NCBI GenBank assembly: GCA_041675885.1
Contig: JBAYSY010000010.1
Coordinates: 3,257-67,256 of the forward strand
DNA: 64,000 nt
Origin: JBAYSY01 sp041675885
GTDB taxonomy: Bacteria; Pseudomonadota; Alphaproteobacteria; Rhodobacterales; Rhodobacteraceae
Direction of reading: 5' to 3'
The notes under the pieces are model-generated. The model saw only the letters and a list, made by a program, of their open reading frames with translations, did no database searches and was not told where the DNA came from. The stretch's first letter is position 1. Each line of letters begins with the position of its first letter. Positions 36,400 through 47,392 of this stretch are shown one piece after another. A program made the translations under genes and the position numbers.

Positions 36400-38537
36400 C
36401 GCCAGAACCTCCCCCAGTGGTTGTCCACCTGCGGCTCGTGATAGCCGCGCACCATCTCGTAAAGCCGCCCGTCCACATCGAGCCGCGCACCGCCGTCGCG
36501 GGTGAAGGGCCGGATCGTCAGCCCGTAGGCCGAACGTGTCGTGCGCCCGGTGGACCAGTTGACCGGGATGGTCACGCGGATGCCCTTGTCGAAACTGCCG
36601 GGGCCGAAATCGGCCGAGGACACATCGGTCTTGGTGGCGAAGGCGCCGACACGCCAGCCGTTCGCAAACTCGCGGTCGATGCTGAGCGTGGCGCCCACGT
36701 CGCCCGCCAGATAGCGGCCGACATCAAGCTGGGTATGATAGCCGTTGCCCCATTCGTAATAGGCCGAGACATGGCCGGTCACGACATCGTAGTCCTGAAA
36801 GCCGAAGCCCTGGCGGAAATCGCGCTGCTTGACGTAGTTGATTTCGGCCCCCAGCGCAAAGCGGCTGTCGACCGGCTTCCACAGCAGTTCCGCCGAGACG
36901 CCGCCGAACATCCGCTCCAGATAACCCGCCGTGACGCGGGAATAGAGGTTGGCCCCGGGCCGGGCATTCCAGGTGGCGGTCAGGGTTCCGAGAACCGGCT
37001 TTCCCACCCGGTCGTACCGGGCGAGATCGGTGCGCACATGCGGCAGCGGCGAGGTGTTGGGCAGCCCCGGCGTGTCGAGGTTGCCGACGATCTTCTGCGT
37101 GACCGAACCCGACAGGAACAGCCCCGGCGCAATGTGGTAGCGCGCCGAGAAACCCACGCCGACATCGACATAGAACGGATCCTTGACGCCGAACATCCGG
37201 TGGCGGGCATAGGGGCCGATCGACCAGTCGAGACGGGGATAGGCATCCCCGGCCATCACCGCATCCACGGGGCGCGGCCCGGCGTCGGAGATCACGGCGC
37301 GCTCACCGATCCGGCTGGCGTTGTCAGGGGCGAATTCCAGCGCCTCGATATCCGACCGGCGCAGGGTCACGCGTGAGGCGGGCAGGCCGTTCTCCTCGGG
37401 CACGATGTCGAAATACTCGACCGAGGCGGGCAGCGATGCCGCCATCGCCCGCGCCACGCGGCCGTACATCTGCCCGGTCGAGTCGTAGTCGGGGTTGCGC
37501 AGCCGCAGTTCCGCCCGGTCGGCGGTGACGGCCAGCGATTCCACGTTCAGCCCGTCATCGCGCAACCGGCGGGCGATATTGCGGCGCAGCAGCTGCGGCC
37601 CGTCGGCCTGCGCGGTCCAGGCGGTGGACCATGCGTCGGGGTTGGTGCGCCGGTCGGGGCGCGGCTCGACCGGGCGCGGGCCGGGCCCGGCGATCCCCCC
37701 GGTGGGGCGGCGCTTGGGATTCATGGTGAACTGGGCCATCAGCCCGACTTCGGAACCGTAAAGATAATAGGCCCCCAGCCGGAACCCGTCGGTGACCTGG
37801 TATTCCGCTCCGAAATTGATCGGGCTGCGCCGGTTCAGGATGCCGCTTCTTTCGTCTTCGAGGGCGTAGGCATCCGACGAATATTCCGCCTTCAGCCCCA
37901 GCCGGTCGTTCACATGCCATTCGATGCCGCCGAAAGGCGCGGCCGGGCCGCGGAACCAGGCGCTGGAGTTGATCGTGCCCGCGTTCGGATCGTCCACCCC
38001 CGGCCGGTCCCCGAAGGGGGAGCCGAGATCGTTGTAAGACCCCATCCGCCCCCAGCCGATGCCGCCCGTCACCTTGACGCGGCCCTCGGGCCCGAAGCTT
38101 TTGGTCGCGGCGACGAACTCGGCCGAGTTGATGCCGGTGCCGACGAAATCCTGGAACCCCAGCGTGACGGCGGGCAGATAGCGCGACTCTCGCAGCAGCA
38201 GGAAGCGCAGGTCGAAGGCGCGGTCCCAATAGGTGTCGTCGGGGCCGAAGCTGGGGGGCATCAGCAAGCCCTTCGTGCCGGCATAGCGAAAGCTGCCCTG
38301 GATGCGCGGCGTGATCTGGAAGGTCAGCGTCGAGCGCATGACCGGGCCGAAGCCCGAGAAGGTCACGTTGAATTCGCCATCCGGCTGGGCCTCGCCCGAG
38401 GGCATGTCGATCAGCCCGGTCACCCCCTGAAGGTTGAGCGTGGGGCGCCGTTCCGCATAGGCCGAGGTCGTCGCCGAAGCGACGGCCAGCGCCGATACCA
38501 CGGCGGCCCCCTGCAACAGTCGGCTTCCTGCCCGCAT
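36396..38537 (-). CDS. YjbH/GfcD-family outer-membrane exopolysaccharide protein
   Basis: A 713-residue predicted outer-membrane beta-barrel protein. Signal peptide to about residue 28 (SAYAERRPTL), then LQGVTGLIDMPSGE, the usual YjbH opening, repeated amphipathic strands, and a C-terminal stretch with aromatic residues. E. coli homologs act in colanic-acid-like or group-4 capsule secretion. Located 105 bases after the sugar transferase gene. Confidence 0.9.
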   Translation of the reverse strand: MRAGSRLLQGAAVVSALAVASATTSAYAERRPTLNLQGVTGLIDMPSGEAQPDGEFNVTFSGFGPVMRSTLTFQITPRIQGSFRYAGTKGLLMPPSFGPDDTYWDRAFDLRFLLLRESRYLPAVTLGFQDFVGTGINSAEFVAATKSFGPEGRVKVTGGIGWGRMGSYNDLGSPFGDRPGVDDPNAGTINSSAWFRGPAAPFGGIEWHVNDRLGLKAEYSSDAYALEDERSGILNRRSPINFGAEYQVTDGFRLGAYYLYGSEVGLMAQFTMNPKRRPTGGIAGPGPRPVEPRPDRRTNPDAWSTAWTAQADGPQLLRRNIARRLRDDGLNVESLAVTADRAELRLRNPDYDSTGQMYGRVARAMAASLPASVEYFDIVPEENGLPASRVTLRRSDIEALEFAPDNASRIGERAVISDAGPRPVDAVMAGDAYPRLDWSIGPYARHRMFGVKDPFYVDVGVGFSARYHIAPGLFLSGSVTQKIVGNLDTPGLPNTSPLPHVRTDLARYDRVGKPVLGTLTATWNARPGANLYSRVTAGYLERMFGGVSAELLWKPVDSRFALGAEINYVKQRDFRQGFGFQDYDVVTGHVSAYYEWGNGYHTQLDVGRYLAGDVGATLSIDREFANGWRVGAFATKTDVSSADFGPGSFDKGIRVTIPVNWSTGRTTRSAYGLTIRPFTRDGGARLDVDGRLYEMVRGYHEPQVDNHWGRFWR

Positions 38538-38642
38538 CTTGCCCCTGCCCTCAGACTTCCGCGCATCTTATGCGGGTGCGGGTGATGCCACAATCCCGAA
38601 ACATGATCCGAAGATGTGTGGAACAAGCGGAAAACCGCGGTT

Positions 38643-39257
38643 TCAGCGCCGTCCGGGCAGCACCCGCGCCGCGGTTTGCAGCATCAGCGCCATATCCATG
38701 CACAGGTTGCGGCGCCTTTGGTAGATCAGGTCGAGCCGCGCCTTGCGCGGCACGCAGCGGCGGGCATAGACCGCATCGGTCTCCTCCGGGCTGGTGCATC
38801 GGCGCAGCAGCCGTTCCTCGTGCCGGTGGAAATGCAGGCTCGCAAGCCCGGTGATCCCGGGGCGCGAGCGCAGGACGCGGGCGTAAAGATCGGGGAAGCG
38901 TTCGGTATATTGCCGCAGCGGCGGGCGCGGGCCGACGAAACTCATGTCGCCTTTGAGCACGTTCCAGAGCTGCGGCACCTCGTCGAGGCGCGAGCGGCGC
39001 AGGAACCGGCCCATCGGCGTGATCCGGTCCGACTTGTCGCCGCCCGAAACGCCGCTGTCCCCCGCCGCCGGGCGCATGGTGCGCAGCTTCCACAGGTTGA
39101 ACGGCCGGTCGGGGGTCTGCATCCGCTCGGCCACATGGAACAGCGGGCGCCCCTGGGTGGCGAGCAGCACGAGCAGCAGGAGTACGAAGGGCAGCGCCAG
39201 CAGCGCGGCCAGCACCAGCGCGGCGATGATGTCGAGCGCGCGTTTCGCCGGGGTCAT
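38643..39257 (-). CDS. Undecaprenyl-phosphate sugar transferase (bacterial sugar transferase family)
   Basis: A 204-residue monotopic membrane enzyme starting the lipid-linked glycan by moving a sugar phosphate to the lipid carrier. An N-terminal hydrophobic hairpin (about 10-32) is followed by LWKLRTMR, GRFLRRSRLDEVPQLWNVLKGDMSFVGPRP and SRPGITG, the diagnostic family blocks. Starts in an ATGA overlap with the epimerase gene. Confidence 0.94.
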   Translation of the reverse strand: MTPAKRALDIIAALVLAALLALPFVLLLLVLLATQGRPLFHVAERMQTPDRPFNLWKLRTMRPAAGDSGVSGGDKSDRITPMGRFLRRSRLDEVPQLWNVLKGDMSFVGPRPPLRQYTERFPDLYARVLRSRPGITGLASLHFHRHEERLLRRCTSPEETDAVYARRCVPRKARLDLIYQRRRNLCMDMALMLQTAARVLPGRR

Positions 39258-40105
39258 GGCTGGCGCCCCGACAGCGCGCGCCATTCGGCCACCATGGTCG
39301 CAGGCAGACTGTCGCCCGGCCGGGGCGGCACCAGCCTTGCAAGCGCGGCGGTGTCCATCACCACCCGCGCGATCGCCTCTGGCGGAGCGGGGCGCGGCGT
39401 GAAGCGGATGCCCGCCGCGTCGAGCAGATCGGCCATCGCCACCGGCGCCGGGGCGGCGAGGTTGAGGATATCGGGCAGGTCTCCGCCGTTCAGGGCCTGT
39501 TCGACCAGCGTCGCGATCACCCGCGCCAGCCCGCCCGGCCCGATATAGGACCGCACCGGCCCGCGCGGCGCATCGGGAAAGGTGTCGAGCGCCACGTCCC
39601 CCCGCGCCGCCGCCCCCGCCAGCATGTCGGCCCCCGCGACATTGCCGATCCGCAGCGCGGTGACCCGGATCGCCCGCCCCCGCGCCCAGCCGAGCGCCGC
39701 CCGCTCCATCGCCAGCTTGGCCGCGCCATAGGGGCGGACGGGGTTGACGGGGCCGGTCTCGGCCACCGGGTTTCCGGTTGGGCCATAGACCGCCGCCGAG
39801 GAGGCGAGGAACACCTGCCGCGCCCCCGCCGCCTCGGCCGCCCGGCAGGCGGCCAGCGCGATATCGGTGTTGCGCGCCAGTTCGGCCCCGGTCCCCGCGG
39901 TGACGCCGGCCAGCACCAGCACCGCGGCCGCCGGGAGCATCGGGGTGGTATCCGGATCCCACCGGCTCCAGCCCGGCACGGGGCGGCGGCTTTGCCAGAC
40001 CGGCCGGAAGCCGGGCGGGGTATCGGCCCATGCCGCGCGCAGGAACCCGCCCAGCCGCCCCGCCGCGCCCGGCACGAGAAGGGTTTCGGCGGGGCTGTCG
40101 GGCAT
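39254..40105 (-). CDS. NAD-dependent epimerase/dehydratase (extended SDR)
   Basis: A 283-residue sugar-nucleotide enzyme. Glycine motif VPGAAGRLGG near 11-20, SSAAVYG and the catalytic PYGAAK (Tyr-x3-Lys). Shorter than typical 310-340-residue epimerases. Translationally coupled to the sugar transferase, so likely supplies the exopolysaccharide cluster; substrate unknown. Confidence 0.87.
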   Translation of the reverse strand: MPDSPAETLLVPGAAGRLGGFLRAAWADTPPGFRPVWQSRRPVPGWSRWDPDTTPMLPAAAVLVLAGVTAGTGAELARNTDIALAACRAAEAAGARQVFLASSAAVYGPTGNPVAETGPVNPVRPYGAAKLAMERAALGWARGRAIRVTALRIGNVAGADMLAGAAARGDVALDTFPDAPRGPVRSYIGPGGLARVIATLVEQALNGGDLPDILNLAAPAPVAMADLLDAAGIRFTPRPAPPEAIARVVMDTAALARLVPPRPGDSLPATMVAEWRALSGRQP

Positions 40106-40325
40106 CTGTCGCTCCCTTCGGGGTGGTCGGCGGCGTCCCGGCGGCGCGCCTGTGGCCCGCGCGGAATTGGATATCTATAGCAAGATGACGGGGCGGGGGA
40201 AGGGCGGGGGGCGGGATATCCGGGCGCCCCGCCGCGAACGGGCGCGCGGGTATGTGACGGGCAGGCGCTGGCAGGGGCGCGGGCGCCGTGCTAGGCTTTG
40301 CACGATTCCGTTTGCGAGGTCCGTC

Positions 40326-40667
40326 ATGCCCCCTGTCCCCTTCCGGCTGCCCCTGGCGCTTGTGCTGATGGCGGGGCTTGCGGGCGGCGCGCAGGCGCAG
40401 ATGGCGCTGAGTTGCGAGGGCGGCGGCGGGCACCTGGGCGCGGCGGTGGTCTGCGATCCCTTGCGACAGTTGCTGGCGGGCCGGGCCGGGCCGCCGGTGC
40501 GGCTGGTGGTGACGCGGGACGAGGCGCAGGTCCTTGCCGCGCATCTGGTCTGGCAGGGCCGCAACGGCCCCACGGTCGAGGTGACCGCCGCCGACCGGCC
40601 GCTCGACGCCCGCGCGGGGGCGCGGCTGGCACGAGGGCTGGTCGCGGTGTCGAACCTGCCGGAGTAG
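40326..40667 (+). CDS. Small exported hypothetical protein
   Basis: A 113-residue protein with a signal peptide (PLALVLMAGLAGGAQA, cleavage about 24-25) and two Cys in the mature part (SCEGGGG, VVCDP) that could form a disulfide. No family recognised. Divergent from the epimerase; the 220-bp spacer between them shows nothing clear. Confidence 0.65.
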   Translation: MPPVPFRLPLALVLMAGLAGGAQAQMALSCEGGGGHLGAAVVCDPLRQLLAGRAGPPVRLVVTRDEAQVLAAHLVWQGRNGPTVEVTAADRPLDARAGARLARGLVAVSNLPE

Positions 40668-40719
40668 GGAAGGTGCGGCGGGATCGGGCGGCCCGTGTCC
40701 CGCCGGACAACCGCCGCAA

Positions 40720-41505
40720 TCACTCCGGGCAGGCACCGTGCCGATAGTGGCCGAAGCGGACGAACCGATCCGCTCGATATGACCAGCGATAGTGAACCGG
40801 GCCTCTCGGGGTCGTGACGGTCAGGATCAGGCCGGGTGATCCGGGGGAGCCGCGCGGTAGGGTGAGAAGCATGGTCTCCCCGACCGTGGCAGGCCGGTCG
40901 TCGGCCCGGAGGCAATGCGGCTGGCCGGAACTGATCCTGTCCGCGCGCGCGGCGATCCGGTCGGGCCAGTGAACGCCCCCCAGCAGCGCCAGAACCGCCA
41001 GAACGGAAAGCGCCGCGGCAAATGCGGGTCGTATCAACCCGCAGAAGCGCCGCAACACCAGAACCACCGCCGCGACTGCCAGCAGGGAAACCGCCAGATG
41101 CAGCGCGAGCCCGCCGGGGAACCCCCGCAGGGCCAGCGCCACGGCGAGCGTCAGGAACAATCCGCCGCAGCTTCCGGCGAGCACGGCGAGGCATATGTCC
41201 ATCCCGCGCAAGGCCGGGATCTCGATGGGGGCGAAGGGTCCGGACTCCGGCGCCCCCCTTGCGACCAATGTCGAAAGCAGCCATCGGATCACGACCCCCG
41301 CCAGCAGTGCCGTCAGGGTCGTGATGAGGATCAATCCCGGCAGGTGATGCAGCGCACCTTGTTGATGAAACGGCGCCGTCGAAGACATGAGCAGCAAGGT
41401 TCCCCCCGGCATGGCCAATGCGAGCCAGAGCCGGAACCCCCATCGGGCAGGCGGCAAGGCGGCGATGAGGACACAGACCCCCACGAACTTCAGGAAACCA
41501 GTCAT
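40720..41505 (-). CDS. Hypothetical integral membrane protein
   Basis: A 261-residue protein with about seven hydrophobic helices (residues about 5-200) and a hydrophilic C-terminal part of about 70 residues with two Cys (HCLRADD, GACPE). No family recognised. ATG 41505 (MTGFLKFVGVCVLIAALPPA) is preferred because upstream in-frame sequence runs into the ccrM terminator. Confidence 0.65.
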   Translation of the reverse strand: MTGFLKFVGVCVLIAALPPARWGFRLWLALAMPGGTLLLMSSTAPFHQQGALHHLPGLILITTLTALLAGVVIRWLLSTLVARGAPESGPFAPIEIPALRGMDICLAVLAGSCGGLFLTLAVALALRGFPGGLALHLAVSLLAVAAVVLVLRRFCGLIRPAFAAALSVLAVLALLGGVHWPDRIAARADRISSGQPHCLRADDRPATVGETMLLTLPRGSPGSPGLILTVTTPRGPVHYRWSYRADRFVRFGHYRHGACPE

Positions 41506-41580
41506 CCACTCGTCCTGTTCGAAACACCCGGGGCCTGAGCGCCGCCCCGCAGATCGGACATACCCCCACATCCCCCCACA

Positions 41581-41608
41581 AAAAAGCCCCGCCGATAAAC
41601 GGCGGGGC
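41581..41608 (-). terminator. Rho-independent terminator of ccrM
   Basis: A perfect 9-bp stem (GCCCCGCCG/CGGCGGGGC, loop of 5, 41586-41608) followed leftward by TTTTTTG. It lies 52 bases after the ccrM stop. Confidence 0.9.
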
Positions 41609-41659
41609 AGGTCGTGCCGGGCACGCGGCCCGGGCACTGGCGGCCTTGAAAGGGAAGCT

Positions 41660-42860
<1,201 letters not shown>

Positions 42861-42862
<2 letters not shown>

Positions 42863-43499
42863 AAGAGGTTAATGATTTTGCTTGATACAAGATGTTGTGG
42901 ACCGGGCGGAAGGAACGCCTATGGTGAGGGGTCACCCCGAGATTTAGGAGCGCCGCCAGATGGTCCTTTGTCGGGTAGCCCGCGTTTCGTTCCCATCCGT
43001 AGCCGGGGTGCTGTTGCGCCAAATCCACCATGAGGCGATCGCGCGCCACCTTGGCCACGATCGAGGCCGCCGCGATCGACAGGCAGCGGGCATCGCCCTT
43101 GACCACCGTCTCGGCGGGGCAGGGCAGGCCGGGCGGCAGCCGGTTGCCGTCGATCAGCAGGTGGTCGGGGGCGATGGCCAGCCCGGCCACGGCGCGGGTC
43201 ATGGCCAGATATGTGGCGTTGAGGATGTTGCGCGCGTCGATCTCGGCCACGCTGGCTTCGGCGATGCAAACCGTTGCCGTGGCGTGGATTTCCTGCGCCA
43301 GGGCGGTGCGCCGTGCCGGGGTCAGCGCCTTGGAGTCCGCCAGCCCCGCGGGCAGGTGCGCGGGATCGAGGATCACCGCCGCCGCCAGCACCGGCCCGGC
43401 CAGCGGGCCGCGCCCGACCTCATCGACCCCGGCGATGCGCAGCGCCCCCCGGGCGCGGGCGGCGGTCTCATAGCTGTCGTCGGGGGTGATGCGGGCCAT
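42861..43499 (-). CDS. rnhB: Ribonuclease HII
   Basis: A 212-residue enzyme cutting RNA in RNA-DNA hybrids. Catalytic acids are in [14 protein letters not shown] (Asp, Glu), LIDGN and the late [26 protein letters not shown] 43499 gives normal length. It precedes ccrM, a gene order common in alphaproteobacteria. Confidence 0.95.
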
Positions 43500-43549
43500 G
43501 GGCGGAGAATGCCGTGGCCTCACAGCCCGGTGCAATGGCGAAAGCGCCC

Positions 43550-43578
43550 CTTGCCGCGCGCGCCCTCGCCTTCCATAT
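43550..43578 (+). promoter_or_regulatory. Candidate sigma-32 promoter of htpX
   Basis: CTTGCCG (43550-43556), 14 bases, TTCCATAT (43571-43578) fits CTTGAAA-N11/16-CCCCATNT in both halves. The predicted start, about 43585, is just before the AAGGAG ribosome binding site. Confidence 0.35.
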
Positions 43579-43601
43579 CGGAAACGCGAAAGGAGCGACG
43601 G

Positions 43602-44495
43602 ATGCAGGGATACGCGAAGACCGCGATGCTGATGGCGGCGATGACGGCGCTGTTCATGGTGATCGGCCTCATGCTGGGGGGCGAGACCGGGCTGGTGCTC
43701 GCGCTGGTGCTGGCGGGGGGCATGAACCTCTGGGCCTGGTGGAACTCGGACAAGGCGGTGCTGCGGATGCACGGCGCGCGCGAGGTCGATGAACGCAGCG
43801 CGCCCGATCTGGTGCATATGGTGCGCGGGCTGGCCCGGAACGCCGGGATGCCGATGCCGAAGGTCTATATCATCGACACGCCGCAGCCGAACGCCTTCGC
43901 CACCGGCCGCAACCCGGAAAACGCCGCCGTGGCCGCGACCACCGGCCTGCTGGAGCGGCTGTCGCGCGAGGAGGTGGCGGGGGTGATGGCGCATGAGCTG
44001 GCGCATATCAGGAACCGCGACACGCTGATCATGACGATCACCGCCACCTTCGCCGGGGCGATCTCGATGCTTGCCAATTTCGCGCTGTTCTTCGGCGGCG
44101 ACCGCGACCGGCCGATGGGGCTGATCGGCACGCTGGCCATGATGATCCTCGCGCCGCTTGCCGCCGCGCTGGTGCAGATGGCGATCAGCCGGGCGCGGGA
44201 ATACGAGGCCGACCGCGAGGGGGCGGAAATCTGCGGCCAGCCGATGTGGCTGGCCAGCGCGCTGGAGCGGATCGAGGGGCTGGCTGCGCGGATCGACAAC
44301 CCGGCGGCCGAGCGCAACCCGGCGACCGCGCATATGTTCATCATCAACCCGCTGCACGCCCATGCGCATGACAAGCTGTTCTCGACCCATCCGGCGACGG
44401 CGAACCGGGTGGCGGCGCTGCGGCAGATGACGGGCGGGGCGCGTGGCACTTCGATCCCCGCGGCGGGCGCGCGCCGGGGCGGTCCCTGGCAGTAA
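43602..44495 (+). CDS. htpX: Heat-shock membrane zinc protease HtpX
   Basis: A 297-residue M48 metalloprotease degrading misfolded inner-membrane proteins. Two N-terminal helices (about 8-45), the zinc motif HELAH with the third ligand in [11 protein letters not shown], and two later helices are present. AAGGAG 7 bases before ATG 43602. Divergent from rnhB. Confidence 0.95.
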   Translation: MQGYAKTAMLMAAMTALFMVIGLMLGGETGLVLALVLAGGMNLWAWWNSDKAVLRMHGAREVDERSAPDLVHMVRGLARNAGMPMPKVYIIDTPQPNAFATGRNPENAAVAATTGLLERLSREEVAGVMAHELAHIRNRDTLIMTITATFAGAISMLANFALFFGGDRDRPMGLIGTLAMMILAPLAAALVQMAISRAREYEADREGAEICGQPMWLASALERIEGLAARIDNPAAERNPATAHMFIINPLHAHAHDKLFSTHPATANRVAALRQMTGGARGTSIPAAGARRGGPWQ

Positions 44496-44511
44496 TGGGC
44501 CCTGGCGCTGC

Positions 44512-45702
44512 TCAGCGCCCGAACCGCCCCAGCGCCACCACGGCCGCAACCGATGCAAGCCCCAGCCCGAGGCTGAGCCAGATCAGCGCCCCCAGTCCGG
44601 GGCCGTCCAGCATCAGCCCGCCCACCAGCGGCGCCAGCGCCATGGCCAGCAGGGGCGGGATCTGGATCACCCCGGCGATGGTGCCGTAACCCGCCTGTCC
44701 CAGCGTCTCGGCGATCATCACCGGCCGCAGGATCGTCATCACCCCCGCCGCCGCGCCCTGGGTGATCGCATAGGCGAAGGCAAGCATGGGCGACAGCCCG
44801 GTGCCCCACAGCAGTGCCACCGCCGCCAGCATGCCGACCAGCGTGAACCGCGCGGCGGCGATGGTGCCGATCCGGGTCTCGAACCGCATCAGCACAAGCC
44901 GCCCCAGCACCTGCGCCGGCCCGACCAGCGAGGCCGCCAGCACCGCCGTCGCGGTGGCCGCGCCCTGCTGGACGAAGATCGGCACCAGAAAGCTCACGAT
45001 CATCCAGTGGTTGAGCCCGATGAGCGAGAACACCAGCCCCAGCAGCCAGAACCCGGGATGCCCGAGCGCCCGGCGCAGGCTGCCGCGGTCGGCCTCGGCC
45101 GCACCGGGGCGCGGCGGAGGCGCCCGGCGCCGGATCGCATTCGCCGCGATGTGGTTCATCGGCGCGACCACCAGCACCAGCACCGCCGCCGCGGCAATCA
45201 CCGCGCCGCGCCAGCCGACCAGCTCCGCCAGTGCCGCCCCGGCCGGGAAGGCCAGCGTCGAGGCGAACCCGGCCACCAGCGTCACCCGCACGATGGCGGC
45301 CCGCGCGGCAGGCCCGAGACGGCGGATCAGGAAGGCGAAACAGACCTCGTAGAGGCAGGCGGCCTGCGCCACGCCGATCACCGCCCAGCCGGTCAGCCAG
45401 CCGCGCAGGGTTCCGACCTGCGCCAGCCAGACCAGCGCCAGCGCCCCCAGCACCGCGCCGCCGGTCAGCAGTTCCGGCCCCCGGCCCCGGTCCACCATCC
45501 GCCCGGCCAGAGGCGCCAGCGCGGCCGAGATCGCGATGGCCAGCGTCGGCCCCAGCGCGAAACTGGCCTTGTCCCAGCCCAGCGCCGCCTGCCAGGGCAG
45601 GATCAGCGCCGCGAAGATGTAGAACATCGCCGCATAGGCCAGCGTCTGCCCGACCCCGAGCGCCCAGACCGCCCCTCCGCGCGCCAGCCGTTCCGGTTCC
45701 AT
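44512..45702 (-). CDS. MFS transporter
   Basis: A 396-residue inner-membrane protein with about 12 helices. The loop 2-3 signature is recognisable as [16 protein letters not shown]. Substrate unknown; similar proteins are annotated as general MFS or oxalate/formate-type carriers. ATG 45702 starts directly before the first helix. Convergent with htpX, 16 bases apart. Confidence 0.87.
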   Translation of the reverse strand: MEPERLARGGAVWALGVGQTLAYAAMFYIFAALILPWQAALGWDKASFALGPTLAIAISAALAPLAGRMVDRGRGPELLTGGAVLGALALVWLAQVGTLRGWLTGWAVIGVAQAACLYEVCFAFLIRRLGPAARAAIVRVTLVAGFASTLAFPAGAALAELVGWRGAVIAAAAVLVLVVAPMNHIAANAIRRRAPPPRPGAAEADRGSLRRALGHPGFWLLGLVFSLIGLNHWMIVSFLVPIFVQQGAATATAVLAASLVGPAQVLGRLVLMRFETRIGTIAAARFTLVGMLAAVALLWGTGLSPMLAFAYAITQGAAAGVMTILRPVMIAETLGQAGYGTIAGVIQIPPLLAMALAPLVGGLMLDGPGLGALIWLSLGLGLASVAAVVALGRFGR

Positions 45703-45792
45703 CGCCGCCCCCTGCCTGCCCGCGCGCAGGGGACGCCGGGGCCGCGGGATTGTCAATCGGCCGACCCCGGACCCATCCGAAGAACGGCTTCT

Positions 45793-45900
45793 TCCACTTC
45801 ATCTTTCCAGAAATACTCCACGGGGATCGCCGTTGGTTTCGCCATCGGTTCGAGAAACCGACGGCGATGGGGGTGTGAAACCCCCGGCGCTCTCCACCGG
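45793..45900 (-). repeat. Intergenic repeat family 3 with inserted 15-bp hairpin
   Basis: Read leftward it matches 60761-60820: GAGAGCGCCGGGGGTTTCAC, then a GGGGG/CCCCC stem, and GTGGAGTATTTCTGG with AAGATGAAG. This copy has an insert folding as a 15-bp stem with one G-T pair (45826-45840 with 45854-45868). It follows the M32 carboxypeptidase gene. Confidence 0.65.
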
Positions 45901-45916
45901 CGCAATGCCGGGAAGC

Positions 45917-47392
45917 CTACACCCCGTAAAGCGCCCCGAATTTCGCCTCCAGATAGTCGAGCAGCGGCCCCTCGTCCGGGCCGACCCCGCCGCAGGCGGC
46001 GGCGATCAGGTCGCGCGGCGGGTAAAGCCCGCCGTGGCGCTGGACATGCTCGCGCAGCCAGCCGGTCGCGGGTTTGGTGTCGCCCGCCGCCAGCGCCGTA
46101 TCGAGACCGGGCACCGCCTCGCGCAGCGCCGCGAACAGCCCGCCGGCCCAGAGGTTGCCCAGCGTATAGGTCGGGAAATAGCCGAACAGGCCCAGCGACC
46201 AGTGCACGTCCTGCAACATGCCGTCGGCGGGCCGTTCCACCGCCACGCCGAAATCCGCCAGGAAACGGTCGTTCCACGCGGCTTCCAGATCGGACGGAGC
46301 CAGGTCGCCCGCCATCAGCGCCCGTTCCAGGTCGAAGCGCAGCATGATGTGCAGGTTGTAATGCACCTCGTCGGCCTCGGTACGGATGAAGCCGGGCTGC
46401 ACCCGGTTCACCGCCGCGTAGAAGGCGTCGGCATCGGGTGCGCCCGCATGGCCGAAGGTCTCCTGCATCCTGCCGAACAGCCAGCCGGTGAAGGCGCGGC
46501 CGCGGCCGATCTGGTTCTCGTAGATCCGGCTCTGGCTTTCATGCACGCCCATCGACGCGCCCTGTCCCAGCGGCGTCAGCGCGTAATCCGGGTCGATCGC
46601 CTGTTCGTAGGCGGCATGGCCGACCTCGTGGATCGTCGAATAGAAACAGTTGAACGGATCACCCTCCACCACCCGCGTGGTGATCCGCACATCCGCCCCC
46701 GAGCCCGAGGAGAACGGATGCACCGCGATATCCATCCGCCCGCGGGTCCAGTCGTAGCCGAAGGTGGCGGCCAGCGTCCGCGAAAGCCGCAACTGCGCAT
46801 CGGTGGGGAAATGCCCCGCAAGCGGCGCGGGGTCGTAGCCCGAGCCCAGCACCGCCTCGCGCAGGGCGACCAGCCGGGGGCGCATCCGGCCGAAGATCGC
46901 CGCGATCTCGTCCCCGGTCGTGCCGGGTTCGTAATCCGCCAGCAGCGCGTCATAGGCGTCGCCGTCGGGCGCGAGCGCCGCCGCCTCCTCGCGTTTCAGG
47001 GCCACCACCTGCTCCAGCATCGGCAGAAAGCGCGCCACGTCCCCGGCCTCGCGCGCCTCGGCCCAGATGCCTTGCGCCAGCGAGGTGACGCGCGCCAGTT
47101 TCCGCGCCAGCCGGGCGGGCACCCTGGTGGCCCGGTCGTGGCTGCGGCGGATCTCGCGCAGCTGCGCCCGCGCCACCTCATCCGGGGCATCGGCCGAAGC
47201 CAGCCAGTCGGCGATGCGCGGATCGACGCGCCTTTCGTGCAGCACGCCCTCGATCGCCGCCATCTCGGTTGCGCGCTGATCGGCGGCGCCGCGCGGCATC
47301 ATGGTCTCCTGATCCCAGCCGAGCCGGGCCGCGACCTGCGCCAGTGCCTCGGTCTCGTGCTGGAATGCCATCAGATCGTCATAGGCGCTCAT
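45917..47392 (-). CDS. Thermostable carboxypeptidase, M32 family
   Basis: A 491-residue metallocarboxypeptidase. Zinc motif HEVGHAAYE, then MGVHESQSRIYENQIGR, both diagnostic of M32, and a helical boomerang fold overall. ATGA overlap with heme A synthase. Probably cytosolic; releases broad C-terminal residues. Confidence 0.94.
   Translation of the reverse strand: MSAYDDLMAFQHETEALAQVAARLGWDQETMMPRGAADQRATEMAAIEGVLHERRVDPRIADWLASADAPDEVARAQLREIRRSHDRATRVPARLARKLARVTSLAQGIWAEAREAGDVARFLPMLEQVVALKREEAAALAPDGDAYDALLADYEPGTTGDEIAAIFGRMRPRLVALREAVLGSGYDPAPLAGHFPTDAQLRLSRTLAATFGYDWTRGRMDIAVHPFSSGSGADVRITTRVVEGDPFNCFYSTIHEVGHAAYEQAIDPDYALTPLGQGASMGVHESQSRIYENQIGRGRAFTGWLFGRMQETFGHAGAPDADAFYAAVNRVQPGFIRTEADEVHYNLHIMLRFDLERALMAGDLAPSDLEAAWNDRFLADFGVAVERPADGMLQDVHWSLGLFGYFPTYTLGNLWAGGLFAALREAVPGLDTALAAGDTKPATGWLREHVQRHGGLYPPRDLIAAACGGVGPDEGPLLDYLEAKFGALYGV

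Noticed and set aside
36572..36772. Small frames within yjbH and similar short frames inside genes
   Set aside because: They overlap entirely with well-supported genes in another frame.
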